Shown here one piece after another: positions 55,175 through 64,000 of a DNA stretch of 64,000 nucleotides. This DNA comes from Nemertoderma westbladi. Its lineage: Eukaryota > Xenacoelomorpha > Nemertodermatida > Nemertodermatidae. Position numbers and translations under genes: made by a program. The DNA is taken from contig JAUCBJ010006272.1 in the NCBI GenBank assembly GCA_032718475.1, forward strand, positions 46,711 to 110,710, given 5' to 3'. Each line of letters starts with the position of its first letter. Position 1 is the first letter of the stretch. The notes beneath the pieces were generated by a model, which saw only the letters and a program-made list of their open reading frames with translations, ran no database searches and was not told the DNA's origin.

Positions 55175-58100
55175 TTAAACTTTGATACAGGCCTCAGATG
55201 TAGCTGCCTGTATTCCGGTTTCCTGCAGAGTAATTGGGACCCGTTTAATCCGTGGTTCTCGTGCGCCTCGCAAACACATTATTGAAGAGCGCAATAGCGC
55301 AAAGCTTAAACGTGTACGGATTAATGCCACTGTCTCGGAGTAAGGAGCACCTCGCTTTGCAGATAGAAGGAGTGCTACTCTATTTAATAGTGCCTGAGCA
55401 CCCCTGCCAGCTCCCCCTGTAGTTGACATTACAAATGGAGTAAAGGATGCGTGTTCAATGAGAGTTATCCGTTCTTCATATTTGCGGCGCTTATCCTTTT
55501 CATGCTTTGTATAAACTGCATTGATCGACTTGGGGTTGGATGCACAAAGTGGATTAAAAACTTTCACGTCTATGAAGAGCTTCTGGAAGCATCCACCCCA
55601 TATGCCAGAAGCTGCCACATCCAGTCGAGCATCCAGGTCTGTTGAGGTACTACTCAGTTTAAACTGTTCATCACCCACTGGTTGAAGGTGTGGTTCTATC
55701 TGCAAGTCATGAGAAACCTCGACTAATAACTCCGCCAAGTAGTCCCTTACCTCATTATGGCAAAGGCTGGGGTATCCACCATTTGGACAGTGTAAGACAA
55801 GCGATATGGAGTGTTCGGCCCCACATGAACATAGTGCAGGAAGCTTTGGTGGCTGCCACCCAAATCGCAAACACAGTGCATCCCTGAAGGCTTCTTTGTG
55901 TAGGGAGTAACCGTATTTGGTCAGTGGTAGTGCGGTCAGCCAGGAAGAGGCTCCCTTTTCCTTAGATAGTAGGCGGAGGTATTGGTCGCTGTTGCTAAGC
56001 TTACTGTGGATGCACGCTGCGCTTTCCTTCACACCTTCCATTCGATCTTTCTTTATTTCTCGGCGGATTGTTTGTTGTTTTGTACGAGCTTCTGATGGTT
56101 CTAAGCAGGTGTCAACACTAAAGAGTGGTTCACATAATCTTCGGGACTCCTGGATACCCTGATGAAGGTCGGTTGATCTTAATATTGCTAGACCTCCCTC
56201 CCTGACAGGCAGAGCGAGGAGATCGCGCTGTATTTTACCTGGAGGGGGATTACCTGTTATGGTTGGGATGACCCGATCTGTAATCATGTCATTAATTTGG
56301 TCCATTGCGGTGGTAAACCCAGGAGTTGTTCTTGATAAAAAGTTGAACTTAGGTTGCATGCCACACACGAGACAACTATAGGATGGCTGAGGAGCTGTTA
56401 CAGCGAATTCTCGAAGTTTAACCAGCTGATCACACAGTGAATGGACTTTGTCATTTACATAATCACTGCAGCATGATTGGGACCCAATAACTGAGCCTAG
56501 TACATGATGACCTTCAGTTAGTTGTACGCCAGTGTTAGCAAAAATGGTTTTAGCTTCGCTCATGAATCCTTCCTTCACGATAAGAAATGTTTTTATTGCG
56601 TTCGGGGAATAACCATATCAAGGTCCATAGGAGCATATGGCATCCCAGTATGTTCGAAGGGTTTGTAGTCGGCCAGCTGCATTTCCGTCATCTGCAAACC
56701 ATTTTTCCAACAATTTGTCTTCTCCAAATTTTTCCTGATCGAGATCGTGTGCCACTTTACCAACTAGCTTTATTAGTGGAAGGGTTCCAACACCATACAT
56801 CGCCAGTGCCAGTGGGTCACCCTGTGTTGATCCTTCTTCTGACAACATGGTCTCATTATCTACGAACAGTTGTGAGGGACTTCTGTATGAGTTGCATAGT
56901 GCTGTTGACAGAGCTGGACAGATAACCTGGCAGTTTAGTAACGTTAGTTTGCGGTTTAATGCATTAAATGCGTTGGTTGCATCTATTAGAAGGATTCCTT
57001 CACATTCTGGGTCCTCGAAGTGATCTCTAAGTGCATGTATAGCGTATTCTATTCCGCCGATCTGTCCAACACAAAGTTGAGTGTTATCAGCATCTTTTTC
57101 TAAGTCAGCTCTAATACAGGTCATTATATCCTTCCCATTTATCCTCCGCAGAACCTCCCCAACACCAACAGGGCCTACTCCAGGATCCTTATCTAGTGGT
57201 GCAAGTCGAGATGCATTATATGGTGTTAGTATTTTTGGATCTATATGCTCTGTTGCTATGCGCCTCGTAGTTGCTGCGACGCTCTTTCTTAGGTCAACTG
57301 AGTTCTTTCCAAAGGATGTCAGGAGCCTCCTCCAACTATCTGCATCCAGTCCATATGGTCCAGCGGAACCCCTGGTCCTCAGGGTGGCTGAGAGGATAGT
57401 CTCCAAAGTAATTCGGTCATAGATGGCCGGGTGGTATTCCATACTATTTGGCCAGGATGATTCAATGAGGAGTGTGTCCAGTTTACCAGGACTTGGGTGT
57501 TTCTCTCGAAGAATTTCTTTGACGGTTTTGTCTCCGACTGTGTCATTTAAACCAAGTGGTTTCCCCTGTACCTTTGAGTCTCCCAGTATACTGAGTGCTG
57601 CTGCAACACGTCCAGTGCCCATCCTGACGATGAAATCGCGCCTTTGCTGTTCGCCAGGTTTATTATCTCTAGGCCTTCTTCCCCTGCGAAGGGCTCTGCC
57701 CTCTTGTAGTAAATCTTCTATTTTACCAGCTTCCCATAGCTCCAACCTTCGACGCAGTGTTTGACTAATACTCCCAGATTTTTGTTCAGGACTCCCAGCG
57801 GCCTGTAGAATAAGTTTTGGTAGTACCATTATTGCCAACATAGCCATAGGTTCTAGTGCTAATTTTTCGCTGAAAGATTTGTGGAGGCCGGTAAGTGTGT
57901 CTACGAACATCCTCCCTGCTTGTGATCTAGATACATCAAAAAGGAAAGGCTTCCAGTGGACGATTTCATCATATACACTTTGTAGACGTGTTATAAATAT
58001 ACTCCCCGGGATACCATTCCAACTGAAACCGGGATTGCTTGCCTCAAATGGAGGCAGGGTACTATTTATGGCTGGTTGAAATGGGGCAGTCTGATCAGTT

Positions 58101-59152
58101 TCTAAAGCCAGGTCTGAATCTGGGGAATTAGAAAATTCGGTCTCAAATGGGTGTGGGTGGGCTGAGAGATTTTCTTCGGTATTCTGGTCATTTGGTGTCG
58201 GATGCATAGATGGCTTCACTGTGTTATTTGTTTGCCTTCCTGATCCTAAGCATAGGTCTCCAATTTTGGTTTCGTGCTTTTTTACCTTACCATCCTTGTT
58301 TATTTTTATTGTCTTTTCGCATAGATTGCAGTAGATCCTTAGCAGGTGCGTTTGGGTGTCTGATGAGCAACTGTTAGTGGATTTAGTCGAGGTGTCATAC
58401 TTTTTTGCGTTGGTCTGGGTTGGTGGTAAGGTTGGTGTGCGGTTTACTTCTGCATTGTTAGTAGGTTGTGTATGGATGTTTGGAGTTTCTTGCTTGCACT
58501 TCAGCATTGTTGGTTGGTCAGTGGATTGCGCTGGTCTAACTAGAGTTGCTTTTTCTATAATTGATGATGACATTTGTTTGCGGAAGAGTGAAATTACAGA
58601 GTCATCAATATTATACTGGCACTGAGGTCTATTGTTTAGAAGCAGATATGCAAAATAGCAAATGTAAGCCCCACAGTGGAAATTGTTATATTGTTGTTTA
58701 GGCAGGCGTGGAACCATTTTGATTTCTGTGGGAGTGGTACTGTTGTTCGCGAATTGTTTGTTTATCCACCGTTTTAGAATAATTAGTGCCTTTTCATCAG
58801 TCCATGCTAGAGAGTCGAAATACCAGATGCATGATTCTGTTAGTGAGTAGACTGGCATTACCCAATGGCAACCACTAACGTTAAAAGGGAAAAAAAGTAA
58901 GTTATAGGATAAGAAGTCTGTTTTGGGCCGATGGGCAGTTACTTTGAGCTCATTGGATTCAAAAATATTGAGATAGTGGGGGTTGAAGACTTTTGCCTTA
59001 CCATTGTAATCTGTGGAAAACCCATTAATTATGGCCTCTATGATGTTGTCGGTTAACCATTTGTTACCTTCTAGGGAACTAATGTCATGTGAAGAGATGT
59101 CCAAACCACTATAGTTGAAAACATCTACTGATGATGGTGGAACATCTGACAT
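55175..59152 (-). pseudogene. Retroelement polyprotein: Ulp1-like protease, zinc motif, reverse transcriptase, nuclease-like domain
   Basis: The ATG at 59152 opens about 1325 codons, broken once by TGA at 56618-56620. Residues about 35-195 form a Ulp1/SENP-like C48 cysteine protease: catalytic His in CHWVMPVYS (about 96), Asp in WYFDSL (about 113), Gln in LPKQQ and Cys in NFHCGAYIC (about 160). A CNLCEKTIK ... H ... C cluster follows at about 275-301. Reverse transcriptase occupies about 570-900: LIDATNAFNALNR (motif A), EEGSTQGDPLALAMY and WFADDGNAAG (active site). Near the C-terminus come CSCGAEHS ... HCPNGGYP and LDVAASGIWGG ... FIDVKVFNP, a Cys/His motif plus PD-(D/E)xK-like signature. 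The protease domain probably processes the polyprotein or removes ubiquitin-like modifiers; this is not known. One lesion in 4 kb suggests recent activity. Confidence 0.85.
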
Positions 59153-59336
59153 TAGAACACTATCTGACAAATCTATATAGCTTGCATCGATTGTGTTGTA
59201 GGTATATACGGTTAAGTTTAATTTTTAAATCTTAAGTTTCATTCTTAAATTTCATTATGGTAAACAAAACAAAGAATAACAATTATTAAAATTTAAAACA
59301 TTTCAAACTAATCATAAAAACGTAGCTAGTTAAAAA
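59153..59336 (-). other. 5' UTR of the Ulp1-containing retroelement
   Basis: About 184 nt of AT-rich sequence between the ATG and the point where the target duplication begins. No repeats or promoter motifs are obvious. Confidence 0.6.
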
Positions 59337-59350
59337 AAGTAGCAAATTAG
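59337..59350. repeat. Target-site duplication AAGTAGCAAATTAG (right)
   Basis: Exact copy of 54994-55007. Confidence 0.88.
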
Positions 59351-59914
59351 TAATGTTCCAGAATAATTTAATTAATTTCACAATATGCTGTGATTCAATG
59401 GGAAATTAGTAATATTTACATTGGCGTGTTACACATTAATTGTTATATCTCGGAAACTAGAAGTCGCATCAAATTTTAAAATATATCAAAAACTTCATGA
59501 TATATTAAGCTAACTGTTGTAAAAGAATTATACAATTCCACTGTAAGGAAATTTCATAATTTCCATTAATGTTAGTGAAGATTTTTCACGTACTTAAATT
59601 ATGATTGCTCTATTGATTTTAGGTGTAATTTATTTATTTGTTTTAGTTTAGAAACAACAATAGTTTATCATATAACAAATAAATTTTTTGGGGATAAGGG
59701 TTTTTGAGGTCGAGAAATCCGATGGGCGAGGTTACATCCACCCGTTTAGTAGAGAAGTTGTGTAAATAAGCTCCCTGTATTGTACCAGCAAAATTGTTAT
59801 TAAAAATGGTGAAATTATGAGACAAATTTCCGTTGCTCTGGAAACTAAATTGGTAACTATATAGAAGTGCATACTTCAGTCAATCGATAGTCATTAGAGT
59901 AAAGTTGTAGTCAG
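59351..59914. other. AT-rich spacer
   Basis: No gene or repeat is recognised. The missing P-loop exon of the Ras-like gene was not seen here. Confidence 0.5.
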
Positions 59915-60074
59915 GTCAGGTATTCTAGGTCATTGATCAAGAAAACTTGCCACCTCCATGCAGCATAAAGGAGGTGCCACCTGTAGCTGCATAGACCCTC
60001 TTACTAGGGCAAATCTGGTCCTGTAACTAGGACCCCCTTCGTTCTGGGATAAGGACGCCCTTGGTCCAGGATTA

Positions 60075-60320
60075 AGGACCCATATACTAGGCTGCAGGGG
60101 TATATGGCCTGGCCAGGCAGATGGTGATCTACCAATGGCTGGTCAGTAGTAGAGTGTTCTCATATCCACTCTGAGTGCACTTCACTGCGACCTGCACCTG
60201 GCAGCAGGGGTACAGGGCATGACCCAGCAGATGAGCTGCACAGCCAATGGTGGGTCATGTGCGCGAGAGTAGATATGGGTGATGGGCCTCATATCTGACT
60301 CCACTGCGACACCCACCCTG
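60075..60320 (+). repeat. Imperfect direct repeats in the retroelement 5' UTR
   Basis: Two units of about 115 bp share GGCAG-CAGGGGTA, AGCAGATG, CCAATGG-TGGTCA, CATATC-ACTC and CACTGCGAC-C-CACC in the same order. Tandem 5' UTR monomers are common in non-LTR elements and can carry internal promoters. Confidence 0.55.
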
Positions 60321-60324
60321 TGGA

Positions 60325-60666
60325 ATGGCAAACCAGGGTGTGGTATTTGCCCCGAGAGCTGACTCGGCAAAAAAGAACCCCCCAACCCCCACTATGGATT
60401 ACATTAGTAATGTGGAGGTCCAGCCACTAGAGGCCAGTGGAATGACTGGACACAATCGGCCTCACAGGTGTCAGTTATCTCCTGACCGGCTGCCTGTCTC
60501 ACCCCCTACTGGAGAGAGAGCGGCAAACAATTCTTTGAGTCCATTTCCTGATGACCTTTCTGGCCCAAACCGTGGTCACCAGGGAGGCCAGATTGTGAGG
60601 GGGAGAGGGATTCTGGAGTTGGAGGCTACTCTCATGTTCCACCCCGACCAACAAAGCCATTGGTGA
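60325..60666 (+). pseudogene. N-terminal frame of the APE-type element, no known domain
   Basis: A 113-codon frame starting at ATG 60325 (MANQGVVFAPRAD), Pro/Gly-rich, ending in TGA before the endonuclease frame. It may be the remnant of the first part of the polyprotein or of an ORF1. Confidence 0.5.
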
Positions 60667-61440
60667 ATCTGAGGCAAGTCACTAGACTAGCCTCAGTAAA
60701 CACCCTAACACTCGGGTCCCCAATGCGACAAGGTGAGCTGACTGCCTTGGCAGATAAGCTTTCTCTTAGTGCAGTGGGTGTTCAAGAGTACCTAATGCAG
60801 ACTGGACAGACTGATGAGGTTCTGCTTAAGGACATGGGGGGCGGTTGGCGACTCGCCCTCGCATCAGCAGATGGTAGTGGCAATGGTGGAATTGGTCTAT
60901 TGATGAATCCAACTTCACATGCAGCATTGGACAAAATAGACCAAATCTCTAACCGCATCATCCGTTGCCACTTCTCATGTTCTGGAAGACTGTCTAAGAA
61001 GTTTCCTAAGGTGGTTCTGATTGTGTGCTACTCTCCAACTAGTGTTGCCCCTGTAGAGGAGGTGGAAAATTTCTACCAGAATCTACAAGCAGCTACTGAT
61101 GGAGTGGATCAGCATGCATTCTTAACATTCCTGGGAGACTTTAATGCAAGTCTGCATCAATCACCTACATCGCCCTGGGTCTATAGCAATAGTGTTAACC
61201 GAAATTCCGTCCATCTTCGGGATTTTATCTCTGGAAATGGAATTGTTTTCGGCTGGAACCCAGTTCAAGAAGCGAACTGGAAAGCTATGGACTCATAGTG
61301 GACCCAGTGGTCACAAGTCTCAGATAGACCATATCCTGTTTCGTAGGAAATACAGGAGCTCTATACAAGACTGTAATGCATTTACACTACGACCCTTCTC
61401 CAGTGATCACCGCCTTATTGTGGCCAAGGTAAGACTTAGT
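60660..61440 (+). pseudogene. APE-type endonuclease domain of the non-LTR element
   Basis: Encodes the apurinic/apyrimidinic-like endonuclease that nicks target DNA. Visible motifs are VGVQEYLMQ (metal-binding Glu), IGLLMN, VVLIVCYSP, FLGDFNASL (Asp and Asn) and, after a frame change near 61270-61300, SQIDHILFRRK and FSSDHRLI (the terminal Asp-His pair). The second part is in the frame of 61144-61701, so one indel splits the domain. Confidence 0.82.
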
Positions 61441-62040
61441 CTGCGTGCTAGCAGAACAACGAAATCTGCCTTGCCGCGGCATGACTGGTCCTCTCTGTTG
61501 CAACAGCCAAGTATGAGACCCAGCTTCACACTACAGCTGAGCAACGGGTATGAGGCTCTTGCCTCTGAGGCGGCAGATCACTGTGAGGGCTATACTGCCT
61601 TCACAGAGGCAGTTAAGTACGTTAGCAGCTGCAGAAACAGTTCCTGTATACACTCGAAACAGGAAACGGGAACAGACTACAGCGGCCAAAAATGCAGTTA
61701 AGGCTGCATCTAGGTCCCTGAACAGGCAGTAGTACTCTGTTAATTTACAGGAGTTAATAAACCAACAGGTTGATGCCATCAATGATGCTGACGACAGCAG
61801 GCAATCATCCCAGGCATGGAGATCGATCAACTTGCTTGCTGGTCGAAAAAGCCAACCAACCACCAAGGTTAAGGCTGAATCACCAGCCGATCGCCTCAAT
61901 GTTTGGACGGCCCACTTTGAAAAGCTCCTCAACAATGACAGGGTATTGCCTGATAACTTTATAGAAGTAAAAGTGTCTGAGTCTGTACTCCCAGATATTC
62001 CCTTTGGTGATATCTCCATTGCAGACTGCAGACTATCTCC
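61440..62040 (+). pseudogene. Linker region of the APE-type non-LTR element
   Basis: Split among three frames. Blocks such as NRKREQTTAAKNAVKAASRS and SPADRLNVWTAHFEKLLN match the usual endonuclease-to-reverse-transcriptase linker of APE-type elements. Confidence 0.6.
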
Positions 62041-63313
62041 ACTGCCCCAAAGAGCATTAAGACCAATCGTGCCAGTGGAGTAGATGGTGTTGCCCCTGAG
62101 GTCTTTAAAATACCTGAGTGTTTAAAGCTCATCTATCCCATCATATTAGACATGTACCGTACAACAAGAGTCCCACAAGAAATGAAAACAAATAAGTTGG
62201 TGCCAGTTCCCAAGAAGGGCAACCTAACACTCTATGGTTCTTTTCGGGGAATCTCATTGATCTCGATTGCTGCAAAGCTATACAATAGAATTATATTAAA
62301 TCGCATCAGGGATCCCATTGAGAGACTGCTCCGTGGAAATCAGAATGGGTTCCGTAAAGGTCGTGGGACCATGGAGCCCATTTTGGCACTTAGAAGGATA
62401 ATTGAAGACTTATCAAAAAAGAAAGACAGGCATCTGGCTGTTATCTTTGTTGACTTCTTCAATGCCTTTGATTCAGTCTCTTGCTCACGTATGTTCAGCA
62501 TACTTTCATTATATGGGATTCCTGATGAAATTATTGCAGCAATCAGATCAGTATACGATTTCGACAACATTTGTGTCTACTGTTGACGGTGACACAGAAC
62601 CATTTGAAGTGTTATGGGGCGTCCTCCAGGGAGACACACTTGCACCATTCTTGTTCATAATTGTTGTTGACTATGTTCTACGCATGTCCTTAGATCATTA
62701 TAATGATGATGGGGTGATGATAACTCCACCTACTGGCTCCAGAAGTTGAGGAAATCCTGCCAAGTACCTAACTGATCTAGACTTTGCTGATGACTTAGGA
62801 GTACTCCCAGAATCACTAGAGGAATCCCAACGGCTCCTCAGCTCATTAGAACCTGCTGCTTCTAGTGTTGGTCTTTTTATTAACTCCAGAAAGACCAAAA
62901 TTTTGACAGTTAACTTTGAAAGTCCTCAGCAAGTCTATGATCGGATGAGCATAAGCTCAAAAGATGGTATGCTTGAGCATGTGGATGACTTCTGTTACCT
63001 GGGATCATGGATCCGGAAGTCAGGTGAGGACCTTCGAATACGTAAGGGAAAGGCATGGGCAGCCTTGAATAGGCTTTCCAGAATTTGGAAGTCACCGAGA
63101 ATTAATCGGAAACTTAAGGTCCGGTTATTTAGATCAGCAGTAGTTCCAGTACTCCTCTATGGGAGTCCATGCTGGGCTCTAACTGCTGAGGACACCAAAT
63201 CTATGGACTGCACATTCACAAGAATGCTACGCCGGGTTCATTGTGTCAAGTTCAATGCACACACCAGACATTATATAACATTGGAGTTGTCTCATTGGTT
63301 CCCCCAAGCTTGA
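62040..63313 (+). pseudogene. Reverse transcriptase of the APE-type non-LTR element
   Basis: Starts with the conserved NRASGVDGVAPEVFK and continues with FVDFFNAFDSVS (motif A), LQGDTLAPFLF and LDFADDLGVL. Compared with the copy at 33947-35405, breaks are a 2-base deletion near 62559, TGA at 62747-62749 (the other copy has CGA), and a 10-base deletion near 63261. All but one of the catalytic blocks can still be recognised in their expected order. Confidence 0.85.
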
Positions 63314-63387
63314 CACTAGAACAAAATTGCCTCTGCTTTGCAGGACATTGCTTTCGCCGTGAGGACCAGCCAGTGCATAATCTTGTA

Positions 63388-64000
63388 CTGATGACTTAAT
63401 GGCCATGGCCACTGACTCCATGGAAATGGTTTCTGGTTTGGGAACAGGGCCGATTGGCATGGATGGGAGGGGGGGGGGGGGGGGGGGCTTTTGGGTGTTT
63501 GGCCAACATTGACTGAAATGTTTCGGATGATGATGAGTCCGCTAGTCTCTCTGACTACAAAGCCATCACGGCTTTACGGTACTGACCGTCGCCCATAACC
63601 TGGCGAGCACGCCTGGCATTGGCCTCCCAAGTGGATTCGGGGGGAGACTTGGTAACCCTGCGCTTACCCCGAAAATGGCAGGAGGCAGTAGCTTACTGAT
63701 ATTTCGCCTGTTAGCCACTTTGGGAGACGGGATTTAGTGAGCTTCTCTGTATCCTTCCAGAGGCTATGACTTGGGGTTGGCTAGAATGAATGGTGTGCGA
63801 TTTTATTAAACATTTACAATGATATGCCGAGCGAATAAAAGTTATAAAAATAAAAAAAAATAAAAAATAAAAGTTATTTTTTTCTGTATTCAGTAAATTT
63901 AGAGGTCAGTTATTGAATAAAACATCCGAGATTGTCAGTGTGGGATAATAATACACTTCTGTTAAACACCTTCCAATTAAGAATTCGATGTTTAATACTA
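63388..64000. other. Repeat-like sequence after the truncated non-LTR element
   Basis: Contains a G-run of about 21 bases at 63467-63487. GC-rich sequence with ACCTGGCGAGCACGCCTGGC and a TTACCCCGAAAATGGCAGG block follows, then an A-rich tail (63841-63873). This could be the 3' UTR and tail of another non-LTR element, but no coding region supports that. Confidence 0.45.

Larger units (their letters stand above)
55008..59336 (-). mobile_element. Full-length poly(A)-tailed retroelement (Ulp1 protease, reverse transcriptase, nuclease-like domain)
   Basis: A 4.3 kb minus-strand element ending in a 17-base poly(A) (T-run 55008-55024 on the plus strand) and starting near 59336, with identical 14-bp direct repeats on each side. 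Poly(A) and a target duplication of this length indicate target-primed reverse transcription without LTRs. It has a 5' UTR of about 185 nt, one long frame (55175-59152) and a 3' UTR of about 150 nt. The architecture resembles NeSL-type non-LTR elements, which combine a Ulp1-like protease with a restriction-like endonuclease, but the clade was not established here. The duplication shows insertion into non-repetitive DNA, unlike strictly site-specific relatives. Confidence 0.88.
59915..63387 (+). mobile_element. APE-type non-LTR retrotransposon, longest copy, 3' truncated
   Basis: The longest copy of the family, with 5' UTR, endonuclease and reverse transcriptase regions on the plus strand. It contains several frameshifts and at least one nonsense codon. 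It diverges from the family at about 63387, inside the LVLWQPHG region, so the 3' end is missing or replaced. The 5' boundary is approximate. Confidence 0.82.

Noticed and set aside
61531-62019. 162-codon minus-strand frame opposite the APE-type element
   Set aside because: It is the antisense shadow of the endonuclease-reverse transcriptase linker.
29318-64000. Remaining ERG exons (S2 to the C-terminal domain)
   Set aside because: No segment matching S2-S6, the pore signature or the cyclic-nucleotide-binding homology domain could be recognised on the plus strand. Short exons could still be missed by eye.

Overview
This window is eukaryotic and looks like an AT-rich metazoan genome. Coding sequence is split by long introns with consensus splice sites. 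It carries tRNA-derived SINE-like sequences, non-LTR and BEL/Pao retroelements, minisatellites and foldback repeats. The host genes and repeat mix suggest a marine invertebrate, possibly a deuterostome, but the species is not established.

Host genes. (1) The plus strand holds the first three coding exons of an ERG-type (KCNH2/6/7-like) voltage-gated potassium channel at 2688-2898, 21061-21251 and 28368-29317. They join in phase and encode the N-terminal cap, the PAS (eag) domain, a long linker and transmembrane segment S1. I did not find the later exons. (2) An intact, intronless 599-codon reading frame at 36075-37874 encodes a B-box plus coiled-coil (TRIM-like, RING-less) protein. (3) The minus strand holds exons of a Ras-superfamily small GTPase: 52638-52765 and 52011-52204 are well supported. 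Two Ser-rich exons, 48441-48601 and 45891-46145, are probably its C-terminal tail. The P-loop exon and the G5 exon were not found.

Mobile DNA dominates. ERG intron 1 is almost filled by a 16.2 kb BEL/Pao retrotransposon (4292-20483, minus strand) with about 1.1 kb LTRs and a perfect 5-bp target duplication (CAGCA). Its gag and pol carry many stops and frameshifts. Between pol and the 3' LTR, however, it holds an intact 601-codon reading frame of unknown function, followed by a basic 135-codon frame in the -1 frame, with an in-phase T TTA AAG slippery heptamer in the overlap. A solo LTR of the same lineage, with its own 5-bp duplication (ATACT), lies at 40677-41862. At 55008-59336 there is a full-length poly(A)-tailed retroelement with a 14-bp target duplication. 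Its single frame (about 1325 codons, one internal TGA) combines a Ulp1-like cysteine protease, a zinc-finger-like motif, a reverse transcriptase and a C-terminal Cys/His plus nuclease-like domain. A second, degraded element with a related architecture (52771-54800) ends in poly(A) immediately upstream of a Ras exon. An APE-type non-LTR family is present in at least five copies plus one divergent relative. One copy is nested inside an older CR1/L2-like element with an 8-bp duplication.

Other structure includes a TA-flanked terminal-inverted-repeat element (30205-32465), four foldback repeats, two of them containing tRNA-like promoter boxes, a 24-bp by about 50-copy minisatellite (22639-23848), a 42-bp minisatellite with a variable G-run (26910-27345), and recurrent palindromic words (TAGGCCTA, TACCGGTA). 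The layout is a potassium-channel gene whose introns are a graveyard of mobile elements, with two further host genes embedded or adjacent.
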